The position numbers were made by a program, and so were the translations under genes. The notes under the pieces are model-generated. The model was not told the origin of the DNA and did no database searches. It saw only the letters and a list, made by a program, of their open reading frames with translations. Of a stretch of DNA of 64,000 nt, positions 36,071 through 46,043 are shown piece by piece (position 1 is the stretch's first letter; the number at the start of each line of letters is the position of its first letter). The stretch is from Pectobacterium polonicum (GTDB taxonomy: Bacteria; Pseudomonadota; Gammaproteobacteria; Enterobacterales; Enterobacteriaceae), in the NCBI RefSeq assembly GCF_005497185.1, contig NZ_RJTN01000001.1:458843-522842 (forward strand). The letters run 5' to 3'.

Positions 36071-36892
36071 TTATGCCAGAATACGGGTACGGATAACCTC
36101 TGCGATGCTGGGTTCTTCATTGCTGCCAATGACCAGGTCGGCTCGTGCTTTGATTTCATCGGCGCTGTTGCCCATAGCAACGCCCAATCCAACGCCTTCC
36201 AGCATACTGATATCATTAAAGTTATCGCCGAATGCCACGACATCTTTCATACTGATGCCCTGTTCGCCAAGCCATTGCTGGAGCAGCTTACCTTTGCTGT
36301 TGCCGGTTTGGGCGATATCAACCTGATCCTGCCATGACCACTCGCAGGCTAGCCCGAGCTGCTTTCCCACTTCTGCGGCGAAATGGTTCAGCGTGGGGAT
36401 ATCGGTATGCGTGGTTGCAAATTTCCAGATGGCCTGAGAGGCTTCCGTCTGGCGCAGCAGATTTTCCACCTGTGCGAAACGAGGGCGTTGCTGTTCCGGC
36501 AACGTGGAAGCCCATGCCAGCGTGCGAACCACATGCCCCGTAGAGTATTGATAATACATATCATCGTCAGCATACATCAGGCCATGAATATCAAATTCCT
36601 CTAGCAGGGTGATGACATTTTTTGCCTGTTCGACAGAGAGTGGATTGGTATGTGATGCACGGCTCTGCTGGTAATCATAGACATAGGTGCCGTTGCAGCA
36701 GATCGCTGGCGTATCCAACTGCAATCCCTGATAAAAAGGGTGGATTGCTGAGTGATGGCGTCCTGTAACGATCATCACTTTTATGCCTTGCTGACGGGCT
36801 AGCGCAAGTGCACTAAGGGATTCGGGGAGGATTTTTTTCTGTTGATTCAGAAGGGTACCATCAAGATCAAGCGCAATTACTCGGTAGGTCAT
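36071..36892 (-). CDS. ybhA: YbhA, HAD-family (Cof-type) sugar or pyridoxal phosphatase
   Basis: A 273-residue HAD phosphatase of the Cof subfamily. Motif I is VIALDLDGTLL with the nucleophilic Asp, motif II is MIVTGRH, and motifs III/IV are NSKGKLLQQW and VVAFGDNFNDISML. It matches E. coli YbhA, reported to hydrolyse pyridoxal 5'-phosphate and some sugar phosphates. In E. coli ybhA follows modC; here the carbohydrate cluster separates them. Confidence 0.93.
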   Translation of the reverse strand: MTYRVIALDLDGTLLNQQKKILPESLSALALARQQGIKVMIVTGRHHSAIHPFYQGLQLDTPAICCNGTYVYDYQQSRASHTNPLSVEQAKNVITLLEEFDIHGLMYADDDMYYQYSTGHVVRTLAWASTLPEQQRPRFAQVENLLRQTEASQAIWKFATTHTDIPTLNHFAAEVGKQLGLACEWSWQDQVDIAQTGNSKGKLLQQWLGEQGISMKDVVAFGDNFNDISMLEGVGLGVAMGNSADEIKARADLVIGSNEEPSIAEVIRTRILA

Positions 36893-37163
36893 CGTTGTCT
36901 CGCAAATAAAAATGTGGATATCGAATGAGCCTTACGATAAAGGACGCGGCGAAAAATAGACAGACAACAATGGGATAAATGTGTCTCACGCCGTTTGGTG
37001 AGAAAGCGTCAGCGCGACGGGGAGAAATAAGGATAAATGGACGTTTTGGCAATCTTGCTGTCTATTTTCTATGCTTTCAACGGGTTATCATCTATTTTTT
37101 AAGCAATTGACCACAACGTCGCTTTACAACGCGCGGCGTACTGTTTATAGTGCGCGTCATTGC

Positions 37164-37251
37164 GGAGGAGTGGCCGAGTGGTTGAAGGCACCGGTCTTGA
37201 AAACCGGCGACGCGAAAGTGTTCTAGAGTTCGAATCTCTACTCCTCCGCCA
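37164..37251 (+). tRNA. tRNA-Ser (anticodon TGA)
   Basis: An 88-base class II tRNA. The acceptor GGAGGAG pairs with CTCCTCC, the anticodon stem-loop is CCGGTCTTGAAAACCGG with TGA, there is a long variable arm, and the 3' CCA is encoded. It closely resembles E. coli serT. Confidence 0.97.
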
Positions 37252-37360
37252 CTTTCAATATTTCCCCCATGTATTTCCTTGTTATCCTTTTATCTTCTCT
37301 CGATATTCTGCACTGTCACTTTTCATCACTCAGTTGTTATCGCACCATCAGCGTCCGTTA

Positions 37361-37408
37361 GCTAAATCAATCATTACTTAAATCAGCCATTGCTTAAATC
37401 AATAGTAG
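37361..37408. repeat. Three imperfect 16-base tandem repeats upstream of pgl
   Basis: Three consecutive 16-base units share the core TAAATCA: GCTAAATCAATCATTA, CTTAAATCAGCCATTG and CTTAAATCAATAGTAG. They lie about 150 bases before pgl in the 300-base gap after tRNA-Ser. Nothing else was recognised in that gap apart from the pgl ribosome site. Confidence 0.6.
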
Positions 37409-37551
37409 CCTTGCGATGTCTCTGTAGAATAGAGTAATTGGTCATTTATGGTATGCCGTGCGTCAGGTTGAGCAAGTTCGTTATCCTTCTGATGAACCTC
37501 TTTTGAGCCTTCCTGTGCCGCCACATTCGCGTGAAAAATAAGGAGAATACG

Positions 37552-38550
37552 ATGCAGCAAGTGGTTTATGTCGCCAGCCCGGAAAGCCAGCAGATTCATG
37601 TTTGGCAACTCGGTGCTCAGGGAAATCTGACATTATTGCAAACCGTTGACGTTCCAGGACAGGTTCAGCCGATGGTGATTGCGCCAAATAAGCGCCATCT
37701 GTATGTCGGGGTTCGTCCTGATTTCAGGGTTCTGAGCTATCGTATTGATGAACAGGGTAAATTGACGCAAGCGGGTGTCGCTTCTTTGCCGGGTAGCCCG
37801 ACGCACCTGTCTACCGATAACGACGGACGTTTCCTGTTCAGCGCGTCTTACAGCGGTGCCTGCGTTAGCGTGAGTCCGATTGATGCTGATGGCATTGTTG
37901 GCGAGCCGATTCAGCAACTGGATGGATTGGAAGGGTGTCACTCTACCAATATCGATCCAACCAATTCCGTGGTGTGGGCGCCTTGCCTGAAAGAAGACCG
38001 TATCCGCCTGTACGATCTGGGTGCGACGGGCGAATTGAGCGTACACCGTCAGTCTGAAATGACGACGGTAGCGGGTGCCGGTCCACGCCATATGGCTTTC
38101 CACCCGAATCAACGCTTTGCCTATTGTGTGAATGAACTGGACAGCTCAGTCGATGTGTATCAGTTGGATGCAGCCAGCGGCGATTTACAGAAAGTGCAAA
38201 CGCTGGATGCGATGCCTGCTGGTTTCAGCGATACGCGCTGGGCAGCGGATATTCACATTACGCCGAATGGTCGCTTCTTGTACATCAGCGATCGTACTGC
38301 TAGCCTGCTGAGTGTTTTCCAGGTGTCTGAAGACGGCAGCACGTTAACGCTGACCGGTCATCAGCCGACCGAAACGCAGCCGCGTGGTTTCAATATCGAC
38401 AGCACCGGTGAGTTCCTGATTTCAGCAGGGCAGAAATCACAGCACATTGAGGTGTATCACATCGACCAGCACACGGGCGATCTGCAACCGCTGGCGCGTT
38501 ACGCCGTCGGTCAGGGGCCAATGTGGGTGTCGGTGCTGGCGCTGGACTAA
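37552..38550 (+). CDS. pgl: Pgl, 6-phosphogluconolactonase
   Basis: A 332-residue seven-bladed beta-propeller lactonase that hydrolyses 6-phosphogluconolactone in the pentose phosphate pathway. It matches E. coli Pgl (YbhE) closely: [17 protein letters not shown] at the start, [22 protein letters not shown] and [18 protein letters not shown] in the middle. The start has TAAGGAGAATACG; an upstream in-frame codon is not used. It lies near ybhA as in E. coli. Confidence 0.96.
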   Translation: MQQVVYVASPESQQIHVWQLGAQGNLTLLQTVDVPGQVQPMVIAPNKRHLYVGVRPDFRVLSYRIDEQGKLTQAGVASLPGSPTHLSTDNDGRFLFSASYSGACVSVSPIDADGIVGEPIQQLDGLEGCHSTNIDPTNSVVWAPCLKEDRIRLYDLGATGELSVHRQSEMTTVAGAGPRHMAFHPNQRFAYCVNELDSSVDVYQLDAASGDLQKVQTLDAMPAGFSDTRWAADIHITPNGRFLYISDRTASLLSVFQVSEDGSTLTLTGHQPTETQPRGFNIDSTGEFLISAGQKSQHIEVYHIDQHTGDLQPLARYAVGQGPMWVSVLALD

Positions 38551-38569
38551 GTAAAGTAAGCACAACAGT

Positions 38570-38602
38570 AAGCCCCGCATTGATCCGCAGGGCTTTTTTT
38601 TT
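38570..38602 (+). terminator. Intrinsic terminator of pgl
   Basis: AAGCCC...GGGCTT with GC extensions, followed by eight T (TTTTTTTT region 38594-38602), about 20 bases after the pgl stop and immediately before the stop of the convergent LVIVD gene. Confidence 0.9.
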
Positions 38603-38605
38603 CGA

Positions 38606-39856
38606 TTAACCTCGGTATTCGATAATCGACAAACCCGCGTTGTAGTCCGTGCTGTAGATGATTCCGTTGGCATCAACGAACACATCGCAAGACTGAATAA
38701 TCTGCGGTCTGCCGGGACGTTTATCGACCATTCTGGCTGGCGCAGCAGGAACCAGTGCGCCCGTTTCTTTTGGTTGATACGGATTACTGATGTCGTAAGC
38801 ACGTACCCCCGCATTTTGGTACGTGGCGAAAATCAGTGACGAACTGATGAAGCTGCCAGGCCGGTTTTCATGCAGGTTATGTGGGCCAAAGTGCGCGCCT
38901 TTTTTCACATAATCTGCCTCTTTCGGCTGTGGAAAGGTGGAAATGCTCACTGGATTGCTCGGATCACGAATATCGAACACCCAAATCAATTTTTCGCCAT
39001 CTTCCTGATTATCCAACACCGCTTCATCCAATACGACCAACAGATCTCGGTCCGGCAGCGGTAACGCCGTGTGTGTGCCGCCGCCAAACGGTGGGCTCCA
39101 GTTACGGTGACTGATGAGCTGTGGGTTAGTGCGATCGCTTACGTCCAGCAGCGTCAATCCGCCATCGCGCCAGCTTCCATAAGCGGTGTCGCCGCTGATG
39201 ATGGCGTGGTGCAGGGCGTAACGCTTGCCTTCCGGCCAGCTTGCGGTTTCTCCGCCAGCGGTATGCATGCCGGGTAGCCAGTAGCGGCCAGCAACCTCTG
39301 GACGCTGCGGATCGGCCAAATCGATAGTTAGAAAGATGTAGTCGCTGTAGCCATCGAGCAGCGCAGAGACATAGGCCCAACGTCCGCCTACGTACCAGAT
39401 GCGGTGAATGCCGATACCATCCAACGGTAGGAAGCTGATTTCGCGGGGTTTATCTGGCGTAGAGATATCGAAAATCCGTAATCCGGCACTCCAGCTTTTT
39501 CCTTGTTGCTTGGTGCTGACCGTATCGGCGACGGAGCGGGTGTAATAGACCTTTTCCTCGGCGAAGCTGGCGTCGGCAAACAAATCGCGCGCATTGACGA
39601 CAAGCAGCAGGTCATCGTGGGTTTGCAGATGGATATTCCAGGTGCCGGGCGGGGCAGCAATAAACCCCGCCGGCTTGGGATTCTTGGCATCGCGCACATC
39701 CACAATCGACACACCTTGTGAAACCATATGCCCAATGTAAGCGTAGCCGCGATGAACCATCACCTGCACGCCATCGGGTCTGCCGCCCTGATCGCTGTGT
39801 CCAATCAGCCGCATATTGCGGCTGTAATCGGGTGTGGGCAGAGGAGTCGATGCCAT
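38606..39856 (-). CDS. LVIVD-repeat beta-propeller protein, histidine-rich, function unknown
   Basis: A 416-residue protein without a signal peptide. Repeats of the LVIVD type recur (GVSIVDVRDAKNPKPAG, GLRIFDISTPDKPREI, GLTLLDVSDRTNPQLI, IWVFDIRDPSNPVSI, VRAYDISNPYQPKET), giving a beta-propeller. Histidines fall at similar places in successive blades: H76, H151, H216, H262 and H326. That spacing recalls metal-centred propellers such as the methanethiol-oxidase/selenium-binding group, but this is inference. It starts 14 bases after the binding-protein gene and is in its operon. Confidence 0.8.
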   Translation of the reverse strand: MASTPLPTPDYSRNMRLIGHSDQGGRPDGVQVMVHRGYAYIGHMVSQGVSIVDVRDAKNPKPAGFIAAPPGTWNIHLQTHDDLLLVVNARDLFADASFAEEKVYYTRSVADTVSTKQQGKSWSAGLRIFDISTPDKPREISFLPLDGIGIHRIWYVGGRWAYVSALLDGYSDYIFLTIDLADPQRPEVAGRYWLPGMHTAGGETASWPEGKRYALHHAIISGDTAYGSWRDGGLTLLDVSDRTNPQLISHRNWSPPFGGGTHTALPLPDRDLLVVLDEAVLDNQEDGEKLIWVFDIRDPSNPVSISTFPQPKEADYVKKGAHFGPHNLHENRPGSFISSSLIFATYQNAGVRAYDISNPYQPKETGALVPAAPARMVDKRPGRPQIIQSCDVFVDANGIIYSTDYNAGLSIIEYRG

Positions 39857-39870
39857 GAATTATCTCCGTA

Positions 39871-40947
39871 TTATTTCGCCTGTTTGGCTTCCAGTGTAGC
39901 AAACCACGGTGCGATAAAATCATCCGTGTGACCCCAACCTGGGATGATTTTCGCCAATCCAGCGACGTTGACCGCACCCGGTTGGCTGGCTAATAGCGCC
40001 TGTGGAATCGCCGCGGCACGGAACTCGTAGGTTGCAGGCGTCGCTTCACCGGCAATCTTGTTGGCGACCAGACGCAGATTCACTTTACCGATCAGCTTAG
40101 GATCGACGGCTACACTGACTTTCCACGGACTGCTCGCTTCGCGCATCAGCTGTAAATCCTGATTGGAGATGTCGATGCTGTACAGTTTGATTTCGGTCCG
40201 GCCATTTTCTTTCAAGGCTTTATAAGCGCCTTGGCTGAAGGCATCCCACGAGCCCCAGATCGCATCGATTTTGCCTTTCGGGTATTTCGCCAGTACCGCG
40301 CCGACTTTGTTGGCCGTGTCGCCCTGTACATCAGAAGACACGGCACCAATCGATTCCAGTTCCTTGATGCCAGGGTTGGCTTTCAGGATCTGTTGATAAG
40401 CAAGCTGGCGGCGTTCCATCGGTGGGAAGCCGGCAACCCACAGTTTGATGATGTTGGCGTTGCCGTTGAAATCTTTCACCAGTTGGCCGAGTGATTCGTT
40501 AGTCAGTGAGGCGTCATCCTGCTGCGTAACGGTCACGCCTGGAATCTCGCCGTTCACGGCGGTATCAAATACGGAAACGGCAATGCCGCTGTCGACGATG
40601 CGCTTAATCAAATCGGTAGAGTAGGGATCGCGGCCCTGCGACAGGATGATGCCATCATATTTCTGGCTAATCGCCTGATTCACGAAATCCTGAAAACGAG
40701 CATCGTCGCCGTTGCTCAGGAAGGTGCTGACCTTGAAGCCCAGTTTTTTGCCTTCTTCGAGCACGCCGGAAACAAACTGTGTGGTGTTGTCATCCGATCC
40801 CAGATTGCGGATAACGGCGATGCGCACTGGACCATTATGATTGGCGATGGCGGCCGGAACAGGTGCAATGGTGGCGTTCTGATTAGCCAGTGTCGGTAAC
40901 GCTGTCAGTAAGCTCAATGCAAGCAGGGCGGGCGTAAATTTCTTCAT
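39871..40947 (-). CDS. Orphan periplasmic sugar-binding protein (ribose-type, Peripla_BP_4)
   Basis: A 358-residue exported protein with a signal peptide (KKFTPALLALSLLTALPTLA, cleavage before NQNATI) and a two-lobe fold typical of cluster B binding proteins (RIAVIRNLGSDDNTTQFVSGVLEEGKKLG, YDGIILSQG, DAIWGSWDAFSQGAYKAL). No permease or ATPase is adjacent, so it is not a complete ABC system; it could feed a remote transporter or a sensor, as TorT does. The start with GGAG six bases upstream (MKKFTP) is chosen over one four codons earlier. Confidence 0.85.
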   Translation of the reverse strand: MKKFTPALLALSLLTALPTLANQNATIAPVPAAIANHNGPVRIAVIRNLGSDDNTTQFVSGVLEEGKKLGFKVSTFLSNGDDARFQDFVNQAISQKYDGIILSQGRDPYSTDLIKRIVDSGIAVSVFDTAVNGEIPGVTVTQQDDASLTNESLGQLVKDFNGNANIIKLWVAGFPPMERRQLAYQQILKANPGIKELESIGAVSSDVQGDTANKVGAVLAKYPKGKIDAIWGSWDAFSQGAYKALKENGRTEIKLYSIDISNQDLQLMREASSPWKVSVAVDPKLIGKVNLRLVANKIAGEATPATYEFRAAAIPQALLASQPGAVNVAGLAKIIPGWGHTDDFIAPWFATLEAKQAK

Positions 40948-41159
40948 TATCAGCTCCATGGCGTTTTATAAATTGATGTCGTGTCGGTGACAGTATTGTT
41001 ATGTAGTTTGCGTCACTACTTTATAGCTGTCTTTATGTCTGGATGTCTATTTAAAAATGATACTGCATCATAGCCGTTGAGCGATAGGCGAGAAAGAGGG
41101 GTAAGTTATGACGTTTGGATTTAAGTTATAACGATTTGTACTGACTGCGGATGAAAAGA

Positions 41160-41182
41160 AAAATGCCCGCGAGGCGGGCATT
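41160..41182 (-). terminator. Stem-loop terminator downstream of the formate dehydrogenase operon
   Basis: AAATGCCCGC-GAG-GCGGGCATTT is a perfect stem with a three-base loop and A/T-rich ends on both strands, so it could act in either direction. It lies between the binding-protein promoter region and the repeat next to fdoI. Confidence 0.65.
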
Positions 41183-41316
41183 TCAGGCCGTTGACAAACC
41201 TATTTGTCGAACGAAAACGGGAGTAACGGAATAGAAGAGTAAAGCGTTTGCGCCATGGATGGCGCAATCCGAGCTTACATGGACGTACTTGCAGCGTCTT
41301 TACGATCTATCCGTTA
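41182..41316. repeat. Dispersed intergenic repeat, copy B (short form)
   Basis: This 135-base stretch is the reverse complement of the two arms of 22131-22342, without that copy's central ~80 bases. Its own centre is a perfect hairpin, TTGCGCCAT-CC-ATGGCGCAA. It lies in the 418-base gap between the binding-protein gene and fdoI. The rest of the gap (40948-41160) is AT-rich and presumably holds the binding-protein promoter. Confidence 0.8.
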
Positions 41317-41365
41317 CTACCGCACTACGGACTTTGTGAAGGCGGTTAGATGAAAAGCGAGTGAA

Positions 41366-42001
41366 TTACTTCTTCGTTTCTTTTTCTTCCATTTCACGCG
41401 CCCAGCGCGGGTGGTGCTTACTCGCCCAGCGTTTGGAGACTTTGCCTTCAATCATGCCTTTAATCGATCCTTTAACCCAGAATGCCATGTACATGTGGAT
41501 CAGGATGGCATGGATCAACACGATGGCCGCAGCCGCGTGAATCAGGATGGCATAGCGCACGACATCAATTGGGAACAGGTGGGCAAAATAAGGACGCCAC
41601 ATGATAACCCCGGTGATCAGCAGAACCAGCGTCAGCCCCATGATGCTCCAGAACATCATTTTCTGACCTGGATTGTATTTACCCACCTGAGCGACTTCAT
41701 GCTCATTGCCTTTTAATACCTCAACAATATTGAGGAACCACGGCAGATCGCGTTTCTTCGGAATGTTATGGCTAACAAAACGGAAGAACATCGGGATCAG
41801 ACAAATGACGATCAGCACGCCAAAAAATGGGTGCAGGATACGCCCCATCTGCGGCGTACCAAACGTCTGTGTCAGCCACTGTAGGGTCGGGAAGAACAAG
41901 GCTATACCTGAAAGCGCGACCAGAAAAAAGCTAATCACCACAATCCAGTGACAGATGCGATCGATAAACTTGGTACGCAAAATCATTTGTGGCTTACTCA
42001 T
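41366..42001 (-). CDS. fdoI: Formate dehydrogenase gamma subunit, cytochrome b556
   Basis: A 211-residue membrane cytochrome with four helices. Haem-ligand candidates are in [29 protein letters not shown] and the His-rich [21 protein letters not shown]. It passes electrons from the beta subunit to quinone. The start [15 protein letters not shown] overlaps the end of the beta gene by 8 bases; an upstream in-frame start would add 23 residues. FdoI and FdnI cannot be told apart securely here. Confidence 0.92.
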   Translation of the reverse strand: MSKPQMILRTKFIDRICHWIVVISFFLVALSGIALFFPTLQWLTQTFGTPQMGRILHPFFGVLIVICLIPMFFRFVSHNIPKKRDLPWFLNIVEVLKGNEHEVAQVGKYNPGQKMMFWSIMGLTLVLLITGVIMWRPYFAHLFPIDVVRYAILIHAAAAIVLIHAILIHMYMAFWVKGSIKGMIEGKVSKRWASKHHPRWAREMEEKETKK

Positions 42002-42902
42002 GTTTGTCTCCCCCTTCTTTGTCTTCTCCCTCATGTTCATGCTCCATTTCCTCTGTGTTCGGACCCACACCGATGTAGTGGAACATTAACCCGGCGAACG
42101 TGGCGACAAAGCCTAATGCAGAGAGCGGCTTCAGAATGCCTTTCCACAGATTGACCGGCGTAGAAATCTGCGGGTCATCCGGCAGATTGTGATAAAGCGA
42201 TGGTCTGTCTGCGTGGTGCAGAACATACATTACATGCGTACCGCCTACGCCCTGTGGGTCATAGAGGCCGGCGTGCTCGTAACCGCGGCTTTTCAGGTCG
42301 GCAATGCGCTCTTCCGCCAGATGCTTCATCTCTTCTTTCGTACCGAAACGAATAGCGCCTGTTGGACAGGTTTTCACACAGGCTGGTTCTTGACCAACGC
42401 TGACCCTGTCGACGCACAGCGTACATTTGTAGACGCGGTTATCTTCTTTATTCAGACGTGGAATATTGAACGGGCAACCGGCGATGCAATAGCCACAGCC
42501 GATACAATTTTCGGATTGAAAATCGACGATACCATTGGCGTACTGGATGACTGCGCCGGCGGAAGGACAGGCTTTCAGACAGCCAGGATCGCTACAGTGC
42601 ATACAGCCATCTTTGCGGATCAGCCATTCCAGGCGATCGTTCTCTTCCACTTCGGAAAAGCGCATCAGCGTCCAGGATTTGGCACTCAGATCCGCTGGGT
42701 TATCGTAAACCCCGAGGTTATGGCCGACCTCGTCACGAATGTCGTTCCACTCTGAACAAGCCACCTGACAGCCTTTGCAGCCGATACAGGTAGTGACATC
42801 GATCAGTTTTGCCACTTCGCTTTTGTCATTACGCACATGCGGAGGCGGTGTAAAGCCGTTGGTGGCCGAACGTTTGATAATATCTTGTGATTGCATTGAC
42901 AT
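41994..42902 (-). CDS. fdoH: Formate dehydrogenase beta subunit, iron-sulfur
   Basis: A 302-residue protein with four [4Fe-4S] cluster motifs ([44 protein letters not shown] and CTLC...CVKTCPT) and a C-terminal membrane helix ([16 protein letters not shown]) facing the periplasm. It relays electrons from the catalytic subunit to cytochrome b. It starts 12 bases after the alpha gene. The His/Glu-rich tail ([19 protein letters not shown]) is longer and more acidic than I expect for E. coli. Confidence 0.94.
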   Translation of the reverse strand: MSMQSQDIIKRSATNGFTPPPHVRNDKSEVAKLIDVTTCIGCKGCQVACSEWNDIRDEVGHNLGVYDNPADLSAKSWTLMRFSEVEENDRLEWLIRKDGCMHCSDPGCLKACPSAGAVIQYANGIVDFQSENCIGCGYCIAGCPFNIPRLNKEDNRVYKCTLCVDRVSVGQEPACVKTCPTGAIRFGTKEEMKHLAEERIADLKSRGYEHAGLYDPQGVGGTHVMYVLHHADRPSLYHNLPDDPQISTPVNLWKGILKPLSALGFVATFAGLMFHYIGVGPNTEEMEHEHEGEDKEGGDKHE

Positions 42903-42914
42903 AGTTGGCTACCC

Positions 42915-45900
42915 TTACACCTTCTCTACATTAACCAAAAACGCTTTGTATTCAGGCGTTTGTGAATTAGCGTCGCCGACGCTCGGGGTGAGTGTGTTAG
43001 CCAGAAACCCTTTACGTGTGGTTCCCTCATAGCCCCAGTGGCAGGGAATACCAACGGTTTCCACGCTGCGTCCGGCAATTTCCAGCGTTTTGATACGCTT
43101 GGTGACCACCGCTTTGGCTTTGATGTAGCCACGCTGGCAGGAGACTTTGACTTCATCGCCCGCTTTAATGCCTTTGCTCTTCGCCAGATTTTCACCGATC
43201 TCAACAAACTGCTCCGGTTGTACAATGGCGTTCAGACGTGCGTGTTTTGTCCAGTGACGGAACAATTCGGTAATCGAATACGTCGTCGCCACGTAAGGGA
43301 AGTCCTTCGCGGTGCCCATGGTTTTTGCATCTCGGGCAAACAAACGTGCGACCGGGCTGGAAATCACCGACGGGTGCAGCGGGTTGGTACCGATGGGCGA
43401 TTCGATCGGCTCGTAGTGCTCAGGGAACGGCCCGTCTACCAGTTTGTCTACAGAGAACAGACGCGCCAGACCTTCCGGCAGCATGATGAACGGCCCAGTG
43501 TCTTTACCCGGTGGTACGGTCGCGGCAAAGTCTGGCACGTCAATGCCTTGCCATTTCTGACCGGTCCATTCCAGCAATTTACGCTTGCTGTCCCACGGTT
43601 TCCCTTGCAGGTCGGCGGAGGCGCGGTTGTAGAGGATGCGGCGGTTTTGCGGCCAGCACCATGACCAGTTCGGCGTGCAGCCCAGACCTGCGTCGGCATT
43701 GTCGCGTTTATCCATTTGGTTACCGGCTTCTGTCCAGCTACCAGCGTAGATCCAGCAGAAGCTGGATGTGGTGCCGTCATCACGCAACTGTGAGAAATCG
43801 GCGAGCTGCTGACCTTTTTTCAGGATCAGTTTTCCGCTGTCGTCGTAAACATCGGCTAACGCCATCCCGTTGGCTTCGCGGGCAATCTCTTCCGGCGTTG
43901 GATCTTCCGGGTCTTTATAGTTCCAGTTGATGTTCATCACTGGATCGGGATAAGCACCACCTTCTTCTCTATACAGCTCACGCAGGCGCATCAGCAACTT
44001 ACCGAGGATTTTCCCGTCATGGCGGGCTTCTCCTGGTGGCTCAGCCGCCGCCCAGTGCCATTGCAACCAGCGTCCCGAGTTGGCGATAGATCCATTTTCT
44101 TCGGCAAAACAGGAAGAAGGCAGACGGAAGACTTCAGTCTGAATGGACTTCGTATCCACGTCGTTGAATTCGCCATAGTTCTGCCAGAAAGTAGAGGTTT
44201 CGGTGACCAGCGGATCGATGATGACCATATACTTGAGTCTGGAGAGCGCTTCGGTCGCTTTGTTCTTGTTGGAGAACGCGGCAACGGGGTTAAAGCCCTG
44301 AACGATGTAGCCGTTCATTTTGCCTTCTACCATCAGCTCGGTTTGCACCATAACGTCGTAGCTGCGATCCCACTTCGGTAACCAGTCATAACCCCAGTTA
44401 TTCGAAGCCTGTGCGTTATCACCGTAGAAACTCTTCATCATGCTGATAAAGAATTTTGGCGTGTTTTTCCAATAGTTAACCTGATCGGGCAACACGGCGG
44501 TGGGTGTGATTTGGCTCAGATAGGTATTCAGGTCTGGCTGTTTTTCTGACGGCAGTGGCATATACCCCGGCAGATTTATCGTTAGCAGCCCGAGGTCGGT
44601 ATACCCTTGAATATTAGAGTGGCCGCGCAGGGCGTTGATACCACCACCCGCCATACCAATATTCCCCAGCAGAAGCTGAATCATACCTGCGGTGCGGATG
44701 ATTTGTGCACCGTTAGTATGGTGTGTCCAGCCCAGCGCATACATGAAGGTTGCAGTTTTATTTGGTACGCAGGTTTCGGCCAGCGTGCGGCAAATCTCTT
44801 CATAATCTTTGGCTGATGTCCCGCACAGAGACGTCACCATTTCCAGCGTATAGCGGGAAACGTGCTTTTTCAGCAAATTCCAGACACAGCGCGGGTGTGA
44901 CAACGTGTTATCGCGTTTGGCGAAACCGGATTCATCAAGTTCATACTGCCAGCTGGATTTGTCGTATTGACGTTTTTGTTCGTCGTAACCGCTGAATAGC
45001 CCTTCATCGAAGCTGAAATCATCACGCACAATCAAACTGGCGTTGGTGTAAGACACCACGTATTCACGATGAATTTTATTGTTTGTAATAAGGTAGTTAA
45101 CGATGCCGAGCAGGAAAGCTGCGTCTGAACCTGCGCGAAGCGGCGCATAAAGATCGGCAACGGCAGCGGAGCGGTTAAAGCGTGGGTCAACAACAATCAG
45201 TTTCGCATTGTTGTGCGTTTTCGCTTCAACGGCCCATTTGAAACCTACCGGGTGTGCTTCTGCCGGGTTTCCGCCCATAACGATGATAACGTTGGCGTTT
45301 TTGATATCAACCCAGTTGTTGGTCATTGCGCCACGGCCAAATGTCGGTGCCAGCGCGGCAACGGTCGGTCCGTGACACAAACGAGCCTGACAGTCGATGG
45401 CAACCATGCCCAGCGCGCGGGCAAATTTCTGATCGAGAATACCCGTTTCGTTGCTGGCGGCAGAAGAGCACAGCATACCGGTAGTCAGCCAACGGTTGAC
45501 GGTTTCACCTTTCGCGTTGGTGCGCTGGAAGTTAGCGTCTCGGTCTGCTTTCATCAGACGTGCGATACGTTCAATCGCATCGTCCCAGCTAATTCGTTGC
45601 CATTTGTCGGAACCCGGCGCGCGGTATTCAGGGTAGAGCAGACGATTTTCGCTATGGATGTAGTCGACCAGGCCCGCACCTTTCGGGCAAAGGGAGCCAC
45701 GGCTGACTGGGTGATCCGCATCGCCTTCAATGTGAAAAACGGAGGGTTTTGCATTCTTTGCGCCATCGCCCAGGCTATACATGAGCACACCGCAACCGAC
45801 TGAGCAGTATGTGCAGTTGTTACGTGTCTCTTTTGCCCGCAACAATTTGTATTGACGCACTGATGCCATTGCTTCTGTGGGTGTAAAGCCCAATACCGCG

Positions 45901-45962
45901 AGAGTGGTTCCAGCCATCCCTCCCGCGCAAACTTTAAAGAAACCTCTTCTATTGAGTTGCAT
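42915..45962 (-). CDS. fdoG: Formate dehydrogenase alpha subunit, cysteine variant
   Basis: A 1015-residue molybdopterin enzyme oxidising formate in the periplasm. The twin-arginine signal is NRRGFFKVCAGG. An N-terminal [4Fe-4S] motif (CTYCSVGCGVLMYS...CPKGAG) and the molybdopterin domains follow. In E. coli FdnG/FdoG residue 196 is selenocysteine in ARVUHGPT; here it is ARLCHGPT with a TGT codon at 45375-45377, so no selenocysteine machinery is needed for this gene. The start MQLNRRGFF matches E. coli; an earlier in-frame ATG is rejected. The FdnG or FdoG assignment is open. Confidence 0.94.
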   Translation of the reverse strand: MQLNRRGFFKVCAGGMAGTTLAVLGFTPTEAMASVRQYKLLRAKETRNNCTYCSVGCGVLMYSLGDGAKNAKPSVFHIEGDADHPVSRGSLCPKGAGLVDYIHSENRLLYPEYRAPGSDKWQRISWDDAIERIARLMKADRDANFQRTNAKGETVNRWLTTGMLCSSAASNETGILDQKFARALGMVAIDCQARLCHGPTVAALAPTFGRGAMTNNWVDIKNANVIIVMGGNPAEAHPVGFKWAVEAKTHNNAKLIVVDPRFNRSAAVADLYAPLRAGSDAAFLLGIVNYLITNNKIHREYVVSYTNASLIVRDDFSFDEGLFSGYDEQKRQYDKSSWQYELDESGFAKRDNTLSHPRCVWNLLKKHVSRYTLEMVTSLCGTSAKDYEEICRTLAETCVPNKTATFMYALGWTHHTNGAQIIRTAGMIQLLLGNIGMAGGGINALRGHSNIQGYTDLGLLTINLPGYMPLPSEKQPDLNTYLSQITPTAVLPDQVNYWKNTPKFFISMMKSFYGDNAQASNNWGYDWLPKWDRSYDVMVQTELMVEGKMNGYIVQGFNPVAAFSNKNKATEALSRLKYMVIIDPLVTETSTFWQNYGEFNDVDTKSIQTEVFRLPSSCFAEENGSIANSGRWLQWHWAAAEPPGEARHDGKILGKLLMRLRELYREEGGAYPDPVMNINWNYKDPEDPTPEEIAREANGMALADVYDDSGKLILKKGQQLADFSQLRDDGTTSSFCWIYAGSWTEAGNQMDKRDNADAGLGCTPNWSWCWPQNRRILYNRASADLQGKPWDSKRKLLEWTGQKWQGIDVPDFAATVPPGKDTGPFIMLPEGLARLFSVDKLVDGPFPEHYEPIESPIGTNPLHPSVISSPVARLFARDAKTMGTAKDFPYVATTYSITELFRHWTKHARLNAIVQPEQFVEIGENLAKSKGIKAGDEVKVSCQRGYIKAKAVVTKRIKTLEIAGRSVETVGIPCHWGYEGTTRKGFLANTLTPSVGDANSQTPEYKAFLVNVEKV

Positions 45963-46029
45963 TAGTTTCCCTGTGTAATTATGTGTCATTTTTGTTGCGA
46001 GCAATTTAACAACACACAAAATGTGGGCT

Positions 46030-46043
46030 TTGCGCAAAATCAA
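46030..46043. promoter_or_regulatory. FNR/CRP-like site upstream of the formate dehydrogenase operon
   Basis: TTGCGCAAAATCAA matches the FNR consensus TTGAT-N4-ATCAA at 8 of 10 positions, 68 bases upstream of the alpha-subunit start. This would fit anaerobic control. It is a weak motif call. Confidence 0.35.

Noticed and set aside
45213..45803. 196-residue plus-strand frame inside the formate dehydrogenase alpha gene
   Set aside because: Antisense shadow of a strongly conserved coding region, with no independent support.
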